Below, one piece after another: positions 34,931-45,941 of a stretch of 64,000 nucleotides of DNA. The stretch covers positions 47,172,001 through 47,236,000 of the forward strand of contig NC_087067.1 in the NCBI RefSeq assembly GCF_963678635.1, given 5' to 3'. Numbering within the stretch: position 1 is the first letter of the stretch; each line of letters starts with the position of its first letter. Both the position numbers and the translations under genes were made by a program. The notes below the pieces were generated by a model. That model saw only the letters and a list, made by a program, of their open reading frames with translations. It had not been told where the DNA came from and made no database searches. Source of the DNA: Symsagittifera roscoffensis. Lineage: Eukaryota > Xenacoelomorpha > Acoela > Convolutidae.

Positions 34931-35572
34931 TATTATGACCCCACTTTAGACACTAGGGTGAAATGTGATGCCAGTCACAGTGGGCTGGGCGCATCGCTAG
35001 AACAACAAAATGTTGAGGGGGAGTGGATACCAATCGCATTCGCTTCCAGGTACCTAAACACACAAGAAAAAAAATATTCCACAAATGAGCTTGAACTGCT
35101 TGCAGTCGTATGGTCGGTTGACCGATTTAAACACTATTTATTAGATAAGGAATTCGTAATCGCTACAGACCACAAAGCGCTGGTCTCTGCTTTGGATGAA
35201 AATAAATCAAATAAAACTTACCAATCTAGATTAACTAGATGGGTAGACAGACTATTACCTTACCAATTTAAGGTTGTTCATTTACCAGGAAAAGATATGG
35301 GTATAGTAGATTATCTTTCTCGAAATCCAAAGGGGGAACCTTGGACGAAGTCAGTATTGGATGAGAAATTCGTAGTTACATCAATCGAAAGTTTCCATAA
35401 AGCTCTCGACTGTTTAAACAGTCGATTGAATGATCAGGATAGGCTCGACCGGAACAAAAACGTTCTAGAATATTCTAGATTTGATCAAAATGTGTCGAAT
35501 AAGAACACGTCATCTACCCGTTGCTATAGCAACCAAAACGGTCCAAAACGGACAAAGCACGACCGGAACTAA
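34931..35572 (+). pseudogene. Ty3/gypsy RNase H and linker
   Basis: After a frameshift near 34930, the sequence shows the RNase H signature VKCDASHSGLGASL, KYSTNELELLAVVW, FVIATDHKAL and FKVVHLPGKDMGIVDYLSR. The Asp, Glu and Asp catalytic positions are present. The frame is open to a TAA at 35570-35572 and then continues in the same frame to 35806, so that stop is probably a nonsense mutation. The tail (about 35340-35800) is a basic, Asn/Lys-rich linker. Confidence 0.85.
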
Positions 35573-35766
35573 AGAAATGAAGATTTGCGTTCGTTTCAAC
35601 GAGAAAAGCGTAAAAATCCAAAAATCAGTATATCTCAAAATCGTCAGCGGATACAGTCGGTTCGGTTACATTCGGTTCAGTCATTAGAAAAAACCAGAAA
35701 CATTTTAAATCATAAATCAAGAAAAATGCACTCAGGCGAATTGGAAAAAAGCGGAAAAGAGAAAAA

Positions 35767-37246
35767 ATGGTCAGGATCCAGGAGAGAAATAACAACACTA
35801 CCTTGAGAGAAGAAGTGACAACAACGTTTCACAGAACTAGGATGATACGACCACACATATCAGAGGATTCGGACTTGGAACAAATACCACAGGCGAGGTG
35901 GTATTTGCCAAACACACAAAGTGGACAATCAACGTCAACTGCTCAAACAGTCAGCCCAGGAAAAAGAGGACCATCAACTTCAACTGTTTCAACAGCTCAA
36001 TCAAAATTGGTCTCATTCTGGGAACTGGTTGGCTCAGACAGGAGTACAGAACCCCCCTTTGCAGCAATGGAGTTAGAGGCTATCTCGGGGATACAAAGCC
36101 CGAAACCACCAGGACTATCCACTTTCGGAGACGAAGCCGAAGTGGGACAAATCGTCGAAGTCGATTTAACTCTGGATAGTGACGACCGGGATTACAGTTC
36201 AGGAACAGAGACTTGTGTAATCACACCACAGAAAACAAGACACAATTCAAGAAAATCCGAGTACAAACGGGGGGAACAATTAATGGAGACAGAAAACCCA
36301 CTTTCACTCGATAAATTATTTGATAAAAGTCTTCTCGCAGAATTAGTTTCAGAAGATACCTGGATGGACCGGCTAAGAAGAGTAGTGGAACGAAATGATA
36401 GACATGGTTTCGAGCTCATGGGACCCTACACAAATCCTCTGTGGCACCAGATGTCGGTGGTAGACGATTGCCTTCTAGTGGACAATCGTTTGGCCGTGCC
36501 CGAAAAGTTGAGACAAGCAGTGCTCCGACGACTTCATCAAGGTCATCCTGGACAGGAAGCAATGTTGGAGGTCTCAAACTACCTATGGTGGCCGCATATG
36601 CATAAAGACATAGTCAATATGGCCGAAGAGTGTAGAAGCTGCACTCGCTATGGTAAGAACGCTAAATACTTAATTCCAAAAAAATTCGGCTAAACCACTC
36701 CCACTGTTGTCACAGCCAGGTCAAGAACTACAATTAGATTATGCGGGCCCACTTGAAGATCATAAGGGGAAAAAGATATACTTATTAGTTGCTATTGATA
36801 GATACTCAAAATTTCCATCAGTCAAAGTAACGAAATCTACAGGGGGAAAATCAACAATAAAATTTCTCCGTACTTACATAGACACCCATGGAATTCCGGA
36901 ATCAATTAAAACGGACCAATTTTCTGGGTTCAAAGGGAAAGCTATGAAAAAATTTTGCACCGAAAATAACATCACACAAAAATTCTGTCCAGTCGGGGAT
37001 CACCGAGGATGCGGCTTAGTCGAACGAACGATACAAACCATTAAAAGAAGATTGGGGGTAATGCTACTCGACGAGAAAGTACAATCGATTAAAATATGTT
37101 TGAGTACAATAATTAAGGACCTAAGATGGAATAAACAGAAATCAATAAAAGTGTCCCCGTTCGAAGCACACTATGGCCGATTACCGAAAACGGAATTTAA
37201 GATCGTAAGGGATAAATTATTGATTGATTCTGATCGTTTAGATTAA
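35767..37246 (+). pseudogene. Ty3/gypsy integrase, broken
   Basis: After a long low-complexity linker comes the HHCC zinc module (LHQGHPGQEAM ... HMHKDIVNMAEECRSCTRYG, about 36530-36650). A frameshift near 36690 follows. The catalytic core is then in one frame: LDYAGP (first Asp about 36738), IKTDQFSGF (second Asp about 36914) and GLVERTIQT (Glu about 37022), with 35 residues between the last two, so the D,D35E triad is intact. A TAA at 37244-37246 interrupts the C-terminal part. Confidence 0.88.
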
Positions 37247-37252
37247 GAACAC

Positions 37253-38728
37253 TTGGAGAGATCGGCACTAACAGCATCACAGCTGAAAAGGCAAATAGAT
37301 CAGTCGAGGGAGATTGTTAAAATCATTCGCAAAGGACGAAATAACAGGGATACAAGCCCTTTATTTCGACACGACACGGCTATGACAAAAGATAGGGCCA
37401 GAGCTAAAGAACTCAAACAACTTCTAGAGGCAAACGCTAGGTGGAATGCCACCAGACGGGACCTCTCAGACAGCGAATTACGCCGGGTCGTAGATGAAAC
37501 CAGTACGATAAATCCCGAACTGAGGAAAGAACTTCTATACTCATGGGAACGTGGATTCATCGAAGACAAACAAACCACATCAAAGGAGGATTTGTCTGGA
37601 AGCTTCCTTCGGAAACACGAACAATGGAAGAGCGGGAAGGCCCTGACAATACCCTTGAAATCCAAGATAGTATCAGAGACACCATCGACCATCAAAACGG
37701 CTGCGGGTGCAGTATATAGAAAAAGCGACATTGCACGATCTAAACTGTCAACACAGCCCAAATCATATAGTTCAGAGAAGAAAAGGAGCCCAACCGGAGA
37801 GGAACCGAGAAGTAAACAGCAGAAAACAGGAACACTTCCAGTAGAGGAAGACAGCGATTCTGCCGAAGAACACGACGCGAAAGGACTGAGAGACAAAAAT
37901 TTAGAAGATACTCAGCTAAAAGAAAAGTTCCAAAACTCACCGAGCGTAGTCACATCAAGAGATACAAGAACCGGCGGAGGCCTTAACTTAGGAGGTAAAC
38001 GGGGAAAACCGAACAGAGCAGGACCGGTAGTCCAGAACACAAAAACGACAAGGGGCAAAACCCAAGAATCAGGAACGACAAAAGCTGCCAAAACAGTTAC
38101 TAAAAAACGTGATACGAGTAACGAGGCAGTATATATAGAGTCGTCGGCACCAAAGGAAGCTCCTACTACCAAGAAAATTACAGAACAGACAAGTGAGAAA
38201 AAAATTCTGGACACATTTCAGAACAATAACATGACATCTCAAGAATGGGAAGAAATAACAAATCAAGTGTTGACCCGAGGAGTCCAAAAAGAAGCCGAAA
38301 AACTATTGTCACAACAAATGGACCCGGTAGATTATTCCACACCAGGATTTGCGGATGGATCCGATAAAGAGGAAGACACCACGACAGTCAGACGGAGTAA
38401 TAGACAAACAAAAAACCAGGGACCGAAGAGGTATGGCAGTCCCGTATCACACTCGATAAAACTGATTGGTTGTGAGGATGATGTCACCGAGTTGAACCTG
38501 GCAGCACTTGAGGCCTACAGATTGCGACTAGCGAAGTTGAACATAAACAACAAAGAAACGTCGGAAAACAACACGTTTGACAGGCTAGAGAGACACCTCT
38601 TCAAGAGAAAGTTTGGTGCTACGTCACTGGACGAGGCGGGATCATGGAACGCCGCAAGAAACAAAGAAGAAGTATTAAAGAAAAAAAAAAGACTAAGGAA
38701 AAGGAGAACAATTTTCTGTAAACTTTAA
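37253..38728 (+). pseudogene. Integrase C-terminal extension, about 490 residues
   Basis: In the same frame as the integrase core, after the TAA at 37244, a reading frame of 491 codons continues to 38728. The first part (SALTASQLKRQIDQSREIV, STINPELRKELLYSWERGF) looks like a folded extension; the rest is very rich in Lys, Glu, Ser and Thr (ERSPTGEEP-like, KAAKTVTKKRDTSNE), with a late ordered piece (LAALEAYRLRLAKLN). No signal peptide, membrane segment or env features are seen. Most gypsy integrases lack so long a tail. Its role is unknown; chromatin or RNA binding is a guess from charge. Confidence 0.7.
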
Positions 38729-38785
38729 ACAACTTGTATTATTTATAAAATTTTACAAAGTATTATATAAAATTTTGTTGTCGTC

Positions 38786-38792
38786 AGGGGAA
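38786..38792 (+). promoter_or_regulatory. Polypurine tract
   Basis: AGGGGAA immediately precedes TGTGGTACC of the 3' LTR, the position where plus-strand DNA synthesis is primed. Confidence 0.75.
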
Positions 38793-38895
38793 TGTGGTAC
38801 CGTGTAGTACTGCTGCCACAGTAACCTTGGAGAATAGTGCTATTAATTATTCTGATATGTATTGTTATTATTATTCAAGGCCGTTCATGCAGGCC
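38793..38895 (+). mobile_element. 3' LTR, first 103 bp only
   Basis: TGTGGTACC to TTCATGCAGGCC, matching 31996-32098 apart from one base. The expected remaining 158 bp are not here in this orientation; instead the sequence turns into an inverted LTR. Confidence 0.9.
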
Positions 38896-39156
38896 TGTGA
38901 TAGCTGTTGTCTTAACTCAAGTATTATAAAACAGAATAAGTAAAACGTTTTAATTAAGACTGCTAACTTGTCTTATTTTAGATCTGAGATCATGCCTGTC
39001 TTTTCATGTCTCTCTCTCTCCCAACAGCAATGTCCTAACTGACTATTGCGTTTGGCCTGCATGAACGGCCTTGAATAATAATAACAATACATATCAGAAT
39101 AATTAATAGCACTATTCTCCAAGGTTACTGTGGCAGCAGTACTACACGGTACCACA
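38896..39156 (-). mobile_element. Complete LTR in inverted orientation
   Basis: TGTGATAGCTG ... GGTACCACA is the exact reverse orientation of the 261-bp LTR. By my reconstruction 38896-39053 is the flipped 3' part of the element's own 3' LTR and 39054-39156 is the 5' part of the host antisense LTR, with the GGCCT target duplication at 39054-39058. Confidence 0.88.
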
Positions 39157-39161
39157 ATCAG
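39157..39161. repeat. Outer target-site duplication, right copy (ATCAG)
   Basis: ATCAG follows the inverted LTR and matches 31826-31830. Confidence 0.8.
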
Positions 39162-39600
39162 CGTAAACTGTCAAAACATGAAAATGCACAACAATTTGCG
39201 AAAAAAAAAATTTTATTTCACGTTTTTAACACTTTCTCAATCAAGAAATTTACATGTAGTGAAAACGATTGAAAATGACCACCCGGCAAGATGAACACCA
39301 ATAGGACGAGACCCGTTGTTAATGCCTTAGCACGAGATTATCACACATGTCAGTAGGCTTCAGTTGAACTTAGAAATTATAGATCAAACGTTCTGCACTC
39401 ATAGTCTGCTCACGCTAGAAGTCTTGCACTTATGGACGTTTGATTGAGAGCCTTCATCTGACTCAGTGACCATATCTGATTAAACGCATACCTGATTCAG
39501 TTCTTTGCCTTCTCCTATTTAATTGGAGATTGAAATATGACATTTGACTGGTTTACAGGAGCGTCAGGTTGATAGTTTACTTTTCCCCGTATAAAACTTC
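39162..39600. other. No gene recognised
   Basis: AT-rich sequence between the LTR element and the next retroelement's 3' end. Confidence 0.4.
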
Positions 39601-42330
39601 ATTCACTGGATCCTCATTCTAAATTTATAAAATAATAAATATAAAAGTGGCCCTTCCGTTTAGCTACGGTCGAGCACTAGCAGGGCAGGGCCCATACCAG
39701 CAATATATAAAAACATCAATAAACAATATTGCAGGAATTAAGTCAAGTCAGCATTTAATGCATTGTCATTAAAGGTATTTACTTCCACCGTCCCTCCTCT
39801 ACAACAGCACTAATTGAATTGTCTATGAATTGCGTCTTACGCAGTGATTTGCAACCCCGTATACAAAGGATAGCGCTCCTGAGCAGCGCGAAGCTTATCT
39901 TAGTTCTTAAATAGTTTATTGTTTTTGCGTAGATTTCATGCCTTTTTTCACTAAGTTTTTCAGCTATGCGCTGCATCGTCCGTGTAGCTGCTGTCGCGGC
40001 ACCACCAGTGCAGCCAAAAATGAGCGAGCAGAAGCTGTTTTTTTTTACTTGTAGAATTCTCTGTTGGTATTTTGTGTATTTAGTGATTCGTGGTTATTAT
40101 ACGCATCTTTCAGTAATCTTTGTAAAGATTTTGCCTGCGGGTTGCAGACTTTGACATCAAAGAAGGTTTGGCTAAACCCTGAGCCCCATAAACCGTTTGC
40201 TTATACATCTAGTCGAGCGTCTTCATCAGTTGAGGTTGAATTGTTGACAAAGCTCTCGCCTTGCAACGACTGAAGTTTCGGCTCGATTTCAACATCATAG
40301 CAAAAATCGCTCATGAGGTTGGCGCATGTATCTCTGATTTCGTCACGCCTCATGTAGATGTATCCAGCGTTCGCATCGCCCAGTGAAGTGCGTGGATAGG
40401 GTCGAGAAATTGACCACATGCACATGTGGCGGTGCTTTTAACCAGCTTGAGGCTCCTTTATTGGAGGCTAGCTCAAGTGCGTATTTTTCACTGACAGTCA
40501 AGTTGTTCAAAAAGTTAGTTTTCGTTCGGTTAGTTCTGTCAGTCTTAAATGTTTTAATTTTTTGTTTGTTTTTTTCTTGCTCAGATGTAGCTGTTAATGG
40601 GTCGTATGTGTCTAAGGCTGACGATAATTTAATTGCCCATCTACAAATTTTTCATAGCAAGAGGCTAGCTTGATATTTCGACTACCCGTTTCAGTGGCAA
40701 AAAAGCGATGTTTCTAAGTTGATGGCTAATATCATCTTTACCAATCAAATTTGGAATGAAATTTTCCGGCAGTTTCTTCTCGCAGGCCTGCATGTTTTCT
40801 GTGGTATTTGGGATAGTTTTAACTAAAGCGATTTTTTTCTTGTACCACTTTGGTGTAAAAGGAGTACGCGTATGTGGCAAACTTGCGAAGTTTTTTCAGT
40901 ATTTTGTTATGTTCTTCTAACTGAGTTTCTAAGAAATTTATACATTCATTCTCGGAACCTATTACAAAACCAAGTACTCTGGCCCCTTTTTCATTCCGAT
41001 TTCGTTATTTTTGAATACTTTTATTGCCTCATTTAATCTTTCCTTTTTTACAATGAGCTGGCATTTCGATGTCTTTACATGATATCCAAAAAATTTTCGG
41101 TGTTTTATAAATTGTCAAAAACTGATGGCAGTTTTTTTGAAATTTCCGACTGCGTTCCCATCGTCTGCATGCCAATTCTGAGTTAAGCTGTTATCGTTGA
41201 CTAGTTTTATAAAAGGTAAAGTGGCTAGCCCGTACATCGAAACTGCTAATGGGTCTCCTTGTTTGATTCCTCCTCTGGATTGGATGACTTTTTTTACGAA
41301 GCCTTTGAATGGATGAGAGTATAACTTCTGTATAGCGGGTAGTATAGAAAGGCATATATTTGCAATGTTTCTCAAAGCCAGATTCCGGCTGAGAGAGTTA
41401 AATGCATTTCAGCGTCTATCACTAATTTTGCATCGGAATCTGTTTTCTCGTATTGCTTATTAGGCGTATGAATAGCATATTCAGAATTCGATCCGTGTAC
41501 AATTAAATCGCTTTTTAAGCACTTTGTGATCGTTCTGCCTATTGTTCTGCGGATGACTCCGCATATTCCAATTGGCTTAACTCCTGGGTTTTTATCAAGT
41601 GGAATTAATCGACAGGCATTATATGGTTCGCGAAGCTCAGGACTTAGTATTTCTGTCAGTTTTTTTGATTTTGGCTATTGTGTTGATATTTCAACTGATT
41701 GTTGACCAAAGGGCGTTAGTATGCGTCTCCACTCATTTGCATCAATGCCTGAGGGTCCATGAGAACCATGTGTTGTCTTACTATCGTCCTAACTTTCTGG
41801 GCGTTCTGGATGTGTGGAAAGGGATTGTATCTTCTGAGCATGATGTTATATAGTTGTTGTATATTGGCTCCGCGGGAGGGTGTTTGTCAATGAGGATTCG
41901 CTCAACAGTTTGACCTTGACAGTTTCTCTTACTCGAGAACTCCCTTGGAGGCATCAGTTAATTTAACAATAGCACTCGATATTTTTTCGATGCTCATTAA
42001 TTTGTTAAATTGCTCTGCTTCAATTTCTACTTTCTAATTTTTTTCTTTTACCAACCGCATTTGCAGCGCTTTTACCTTGTCAAAAAATTCGTCCAGTTTG
42101 CCCTTATGCCATTGCTTAAGCCTTCTTGCCATAGATTTGGAGTTCGATCTATCACTCTCCGATTTGGTTTTGCTTAGCATTAGGTGATGGAATATCAATG
42201 TTGCGTGCATTGCGTGTGTGTTTTCTTGTGTTTCAATTAACGAGTTGACGGCTCTATTTAGATTTTCTTTTATTTTAAACAAAACTCTGTTTTTTTTTTC
42301 GGGGGTCATGAAGACTGGTTTCCAAGGCAC
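39600..42330 (-). pseudogene. Decayed retroelement: RT plus C-terminal nuclease-like domain
   Basis: Read on the minus strand from 42330. An N-terminal region (NSLIETQENTHAMHATLIFH, ARRLKQWHKGKLDEFFDKV) is followed by a linker with many breaks. The RT begins near 41600 (PLDKNPGVKPIGICGVIRRT) and continues IQSRGGIKQGDPLAVSMYGL and WHADDGNAVG (active-site ADDG at about 41160). The C-terminal part shows RRDEIRDTCANLMSDFCYDV, EPKLQSLQGESF and DEDARLDV, then FFDVKVCNPQAKSL, which together look like a PD-(D/E)xK-type domain, and KTINYLRTKISFALLRSAIL with CIRG at the end. The coding part ends about 39780 and a 3' UTR extends to about 39600. The RT-nuclease order suggests a restriction-like-endonuclease retroelement, but I am not sure of the clade. 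Confidence 0.65.
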
Positions 42331-43050
42331 TGCTTGGCTGTAGATTGTTGTCCAGTTCTAATGAACAATCTCTAATCCAATTCTAAAGCTGTATGTCCAA
42401 ATTTAATTAACATTCCAGTCTTTGCTTTTGAGAATCCAGAGACTTTGTTTGAGCACATCTGAAATTAACTATCCAGAATAATCAAAAAATTGTCAAAAAT
42501 TTGGTTGTAAGCTTGACAACCCTGCTTTTTCGAAACTATGTTTTTTTTATTCAGAAATATCCAAATTTTTTGGCTTATTTTTATTGGCTTTTTGGTATCA
42601 AATTGACGCGTAAGATTGAGCAATTCTCCGAAAATGCGTTGACGGAGAGTATTTGAAAACAAATTTTGGTATTGACAAAAACATTGGTTCGTTTCAATGC
42701 TTGTTTCTCAACTACACTCGGTTTTAAGATGTCTGACTAATTTTTTGTTGCAAAGCACATTTACTACTATTTTATCTACTTTAGCCGGTGCTGACAAAAG
42801 TAAAACCTTCATTTTGTACGTTGTACTTGAACACTATGTTATTTGTTTTTATTTCAGACAGTGCACTTTAATTAAATGGTTTCGGTCTTAAGTGGATTCA
42901 ACAACTCACAGACCACAATACTCTGCTATGCAGTGTCTGTTTAATACGTTTATCAAAACATTTAGGCTGTTTTCTGCGAATAGATTTTTAAGGGGGAAAT
43001 TTTCACGGGTTTGCGGGAAATAAACTAGAAAAAGGTTACGGAAGCTAAAC
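42331..43050. other. No gene recognised
   Basis: AT-rich; a 64-codon + frame at 42697-42891 is not coding-like. Confidence 0.4.
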
Positions 43051-43054
43051 ATAC

Positions 43055-43245
43055 CTTCCCTTGAACACCATACAAGACGAAGAACAGGGAACTAAGGATA
43101 AATGAAGAAGAAAGTTGTGATGAGAAAAAGCCAATCTCGAAGTATGAAAACCCTTTTTCACGATCAGAGCTGCAACATACTGGAACAACCTGCCAAGTGA
43201 AGTAGTGAACTCGAAAACCACCAAGGCATTCAAAAAAACCTGAAT
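43055..43245 (+). pseudogene. LINE 3' end fragment
   Basis: The + strand reads FFTIRAATYWNNLPSEVV then NSKTTKAFKK, the tail of many jockey/CR1-type LINE ORF2 proteins (FF..R....WN.LP..VV). Preceded by frame-broken coding-like sequence. Confidence 0.6.
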
Positions 43246-43559
43246 AGTTATGGGATGAAATTTTGGTTTAAAATATATAACACAAGCTAAAAGAAAAGAA
43301 TATACAATGATTATAAGACTTTTAAATGTTAATTCAAACGTTTTCGCACATTTTGTGCATCATCAGGGTTAAAACTCTTTTTCCAATATTTACAAAACAA
43401 TCAAAGATCTGAAAAAATAGAAACTTAAAATGCTCTAATGCTCTAGAATTTTTTGGCCTATCAAAACTAAACAACTGTAATTACATAATAAATTACATAA
43501 TTATTAGTACGGAATATTTTCGATTCTTACATGTCAGTTTTTTGAACTTAAGCCAGGTT

Positions 43560-43859
43560 TTACATTGACCAAAACTTTAGTATTAATTTCCGGCTACTGA
43601 ATTCGTCGCGTGCGTTAAGTCTCGGCCTCTCTCTCCAAATATGCAAAGCCTCTACTGTGAATAGCTTTTCAGTGTTGGCTGTTTGGTCTATGATCTGTGA
43701 CTTCAGCTCAAAAGTACGGCCTACCTCCTTATTACATTCTAACAAGTATTGTCCTACTGGGAAGTCCCCTTTGCGGTGTTCATCGACCCTCGTGGCTAGA
43801 TGTCGGACTGTCTGGCCGACATCGGTGGAGTTACATCCACTACATGTAAGCTTATACAC
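43560..43859 (-). pseudogene. PLE GIY-YIG endonuclease domain
   Basis: A 99-codon frame: YKLTCSGCNSTDVGQTVRHL, ATRVDEHRKGDFPVGQYLLE and KLFTVEALHIWRERPRLNAR. This is the Penelope-type GIY-YIG nuclease with the upstream Cys pair (CSGC). The Tyr of the YxG half-motif (normally YVGQT) is Asp (DVGQT), which should abolish activity; the Arg of TRVDEHR and the Glu of VEALHI are kept. It lies 3' of the RT pieces at 44.2-45.8 kb on the same strand, as expected for one element. Confidence 0.8.
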
Positions 43860-43929
43860 CTATTTGGATCTCGGTTCACAAGCAAAAGACGTTTTGAGAG
43901 ATGGCAAGCATGTTTCCAACTTTCTTGCT

Positions 43930-44935
43930 GTAGAAATTATTTGTGCCCCGGATATTTGCCGAAACTTTGCAGCTAACAGTTGAGATGGATTGCCTCATTT
44001 TTAATTGTGAAATGAGGGGGGTGAGCCTTTCAACCATTTATCATGTCTCGGTTCTGATTCCGTCGACTAAATATTTTTCCCTCAATGATCTTGTTAAAAG
44101 TTTCAAACACTACCCTGTCCGATCAATTTTTCGGATACTAATTTGTAGTCATTTATTTCCGTTTTCTTACAATGGTGCCGGTATCAGTTGGTTTTTGGTA
44201 CCACCCACATGTGTCCTTTTTTCCTGAGTCCACGTTGACATTTGAATCCAAAAAGGCCAAATTACTGTTACTGTCAAGCTCTTCTAATTGGCAGCCTCGA
44301 GGACTACCCCAGGATCGCCCTTTACAGTTCTAGCTATGTCGACCACATATCTTAGAAAAACTTTAACACCATCCTCAGTCCGATCTGCTTCTTGTTGTTT
44401 TTTTGCGAGTCATGCAATACCATACTGTTTCAGCGATGTCTGCGTATTCAGATTCCGATATGTTACCATATCTTTAGTGGTACCATTTTAAACAAGCTTT
44501 GCATTCTACCCCTTTATTTCGATATGTCACCTTTTTCTGACATCCAGGGCGGACTTTCTTAATATCCTCATTCGGCACAGTAAATTTTGGTACTTCTTTC
44601 ATTAATGCAGGTTCGTATTCTTCTAGCCAGAAATAGGCCAGTATTACTGCAAGGGAGGCGCCCATTGCTAAACCGTTTTTTTGTATATACCACAAACCAT
44701 TGAATTTAATCCATTTGTTTCGATCCGTTTTAAGACACAATGAGCTGATCAAGAGAGCCGGCATCAATGATTAACGGTCAGAATTAAACTAAACCAAATA
44801 TCAGGATGTTGTGTTTGGAATTTGCAAAATCCAATGACCTACTCTGATTGATAGCAACAGATTATGACGACTCACATGAAAGTTTCGAAAAAAATTTCGT
44901 TCAATAATTAAGAAAATGGCCCATGTTTAAATGCT
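43930..44935. repeat. 1006-bp tandem duplication, unit 1
   Basis: Nearly identical to 44936-45941 at an offset of 1006 bp (one visible difference is GCCGAAACTTTG against GCCGAACCTTTG). Both units end AAAATGGCCCATGTTTAAA. Confidence 0.93.
44140..44767 (-). pseudogene. PLE RT fragment with PHD-type finger (unit 1)
   Basis: Minus strand: LKTDRNKWIKFNGLWYIQKN, GLAMGASLAVILAYFWLEEY (motif B), then a finger with PGC, KGVECKACLKWYH and VWYC (three ligand positions replaced by Arg, Tyr and Arg), then FLRYVVDIARTVKGDP at about 44330-44360 (motif C position, YVDD reads YVVD), then LAFLDSNVNVDSG and CGWYQKPTDTGTI. Stops and a frameshift break it. The RT part upstream of motif B is missing. Confidence 0.78.
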
Positions 44936-45941
44936 GTAGAAATTATTTGTGCCCCGGATATTTGCCGAACCTTTGCAGCTAACAGTTGAGATGGATTGCC
45001 TCATTTTTAATTGTGAAATGAGGGGGGTGAGCCTTTCAACCATTTATCATGTCTCGGTTCTGATTCCGTCGACTAAATATTTTTCCCTCAATGATCTTGT
45101 TAAAAGTTTCAAACACTACCCTGTCCGATCAATTTTTCGGATACTAATTTGTAGTCATTTATTTCCGTTTTCTTACAATGGTGCCGGTATCAGTTGGTTT
45201 TTGGTACCACCCACATGTGTCCTTTTTTCCTGAGTCCACGTTGACATTTGAATCCAAAAAGGCCAAATTACTGTTACTGTCAAGCTCTTCTAATTGGCAG
45301 CCTCGAGGACTACCCCAGGATCGCCCTTTACAGTTCTAGCTATGTCGACCACATATCTTAGAAAAACTTTAACACCATCCTCAGTCCGATCTGCTTCTTG
45401 TTGTTTTTTTGCGAGTCATGCAATACCATACTGTTTCAGCGATGTCTGCGTATTCAGATTCCGATATGTTACCATATCTTTAGTGGTACCATTTTAAACA
45501 AGCTTTGCATTCTACCCCTTTATTTCGATATGTCACCTTTTTCTGACATCCAGGGCGGACTTTCTTAATATCCTCATTCGGCACAGTAAATTTTGGTACT
45601 TCTTTCATTAATGCAGGTTCGTATTCTTCTAGCCAGAAATAGGCCAGTATTACTGCAAGGGAGGCGCCCATTGCTAAACCGTTTTTTTGTATATACCACA
45701 AACCATTGAATTTAATCCATTTGTTTCGATCCGTTTTAAGACACAATGAGCTGATCAAGAGAGCCGGCATCAATGATTAACGGTCAGAATTAAACTAAAC
45801 CAAATATCAGGATGTTGTGTTTGGAATTTGCAAAATCCAATGACCTACTCTGATTGATAGCAACAGATTATGACGACTCACATGAAAGTTTCGAAAAAAA
45901 TTTCGTTCAATAATTAAGAAAATGGCCCATGTTTAAACTGG
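44936..45941. repeat. 1006-bp tandem duplication, unit 2
   Basis: Second copy of the RT-finger segment. Since the GIY-YIG domain sits only beyond unit 1, unit 2 is the extra copy relative to a normal element order. Confidence 0.93.
45146..45773 (-). pseudogene. PLE RT fragment with PHD-type finger (unit 2)
   Basis: Same content as 44140-44767, with an identical 97-codon frame at 45480-45773 and identical stop positions. Confidence 0.78.

Noticed and set aside
36192-36419. Minus-strand ORFs inside the Ty3 element and inside the GOGAT exon
   Set aside because: They are antisense shadows of strongly coding + strand sequence with recognisable domains.
37253-38728. Envelope gene of an errantivirus
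   Set aside because: No signal peptide, hydrophobic fusion or membrane segment; the frame continues from integrase and is highly charged.
44336-44350. Active PLE reverse transcriptase
   Set aside because: The catalytic motif reads YVVD, the frame is broken, and RT motifs upstream of motif B are missing.
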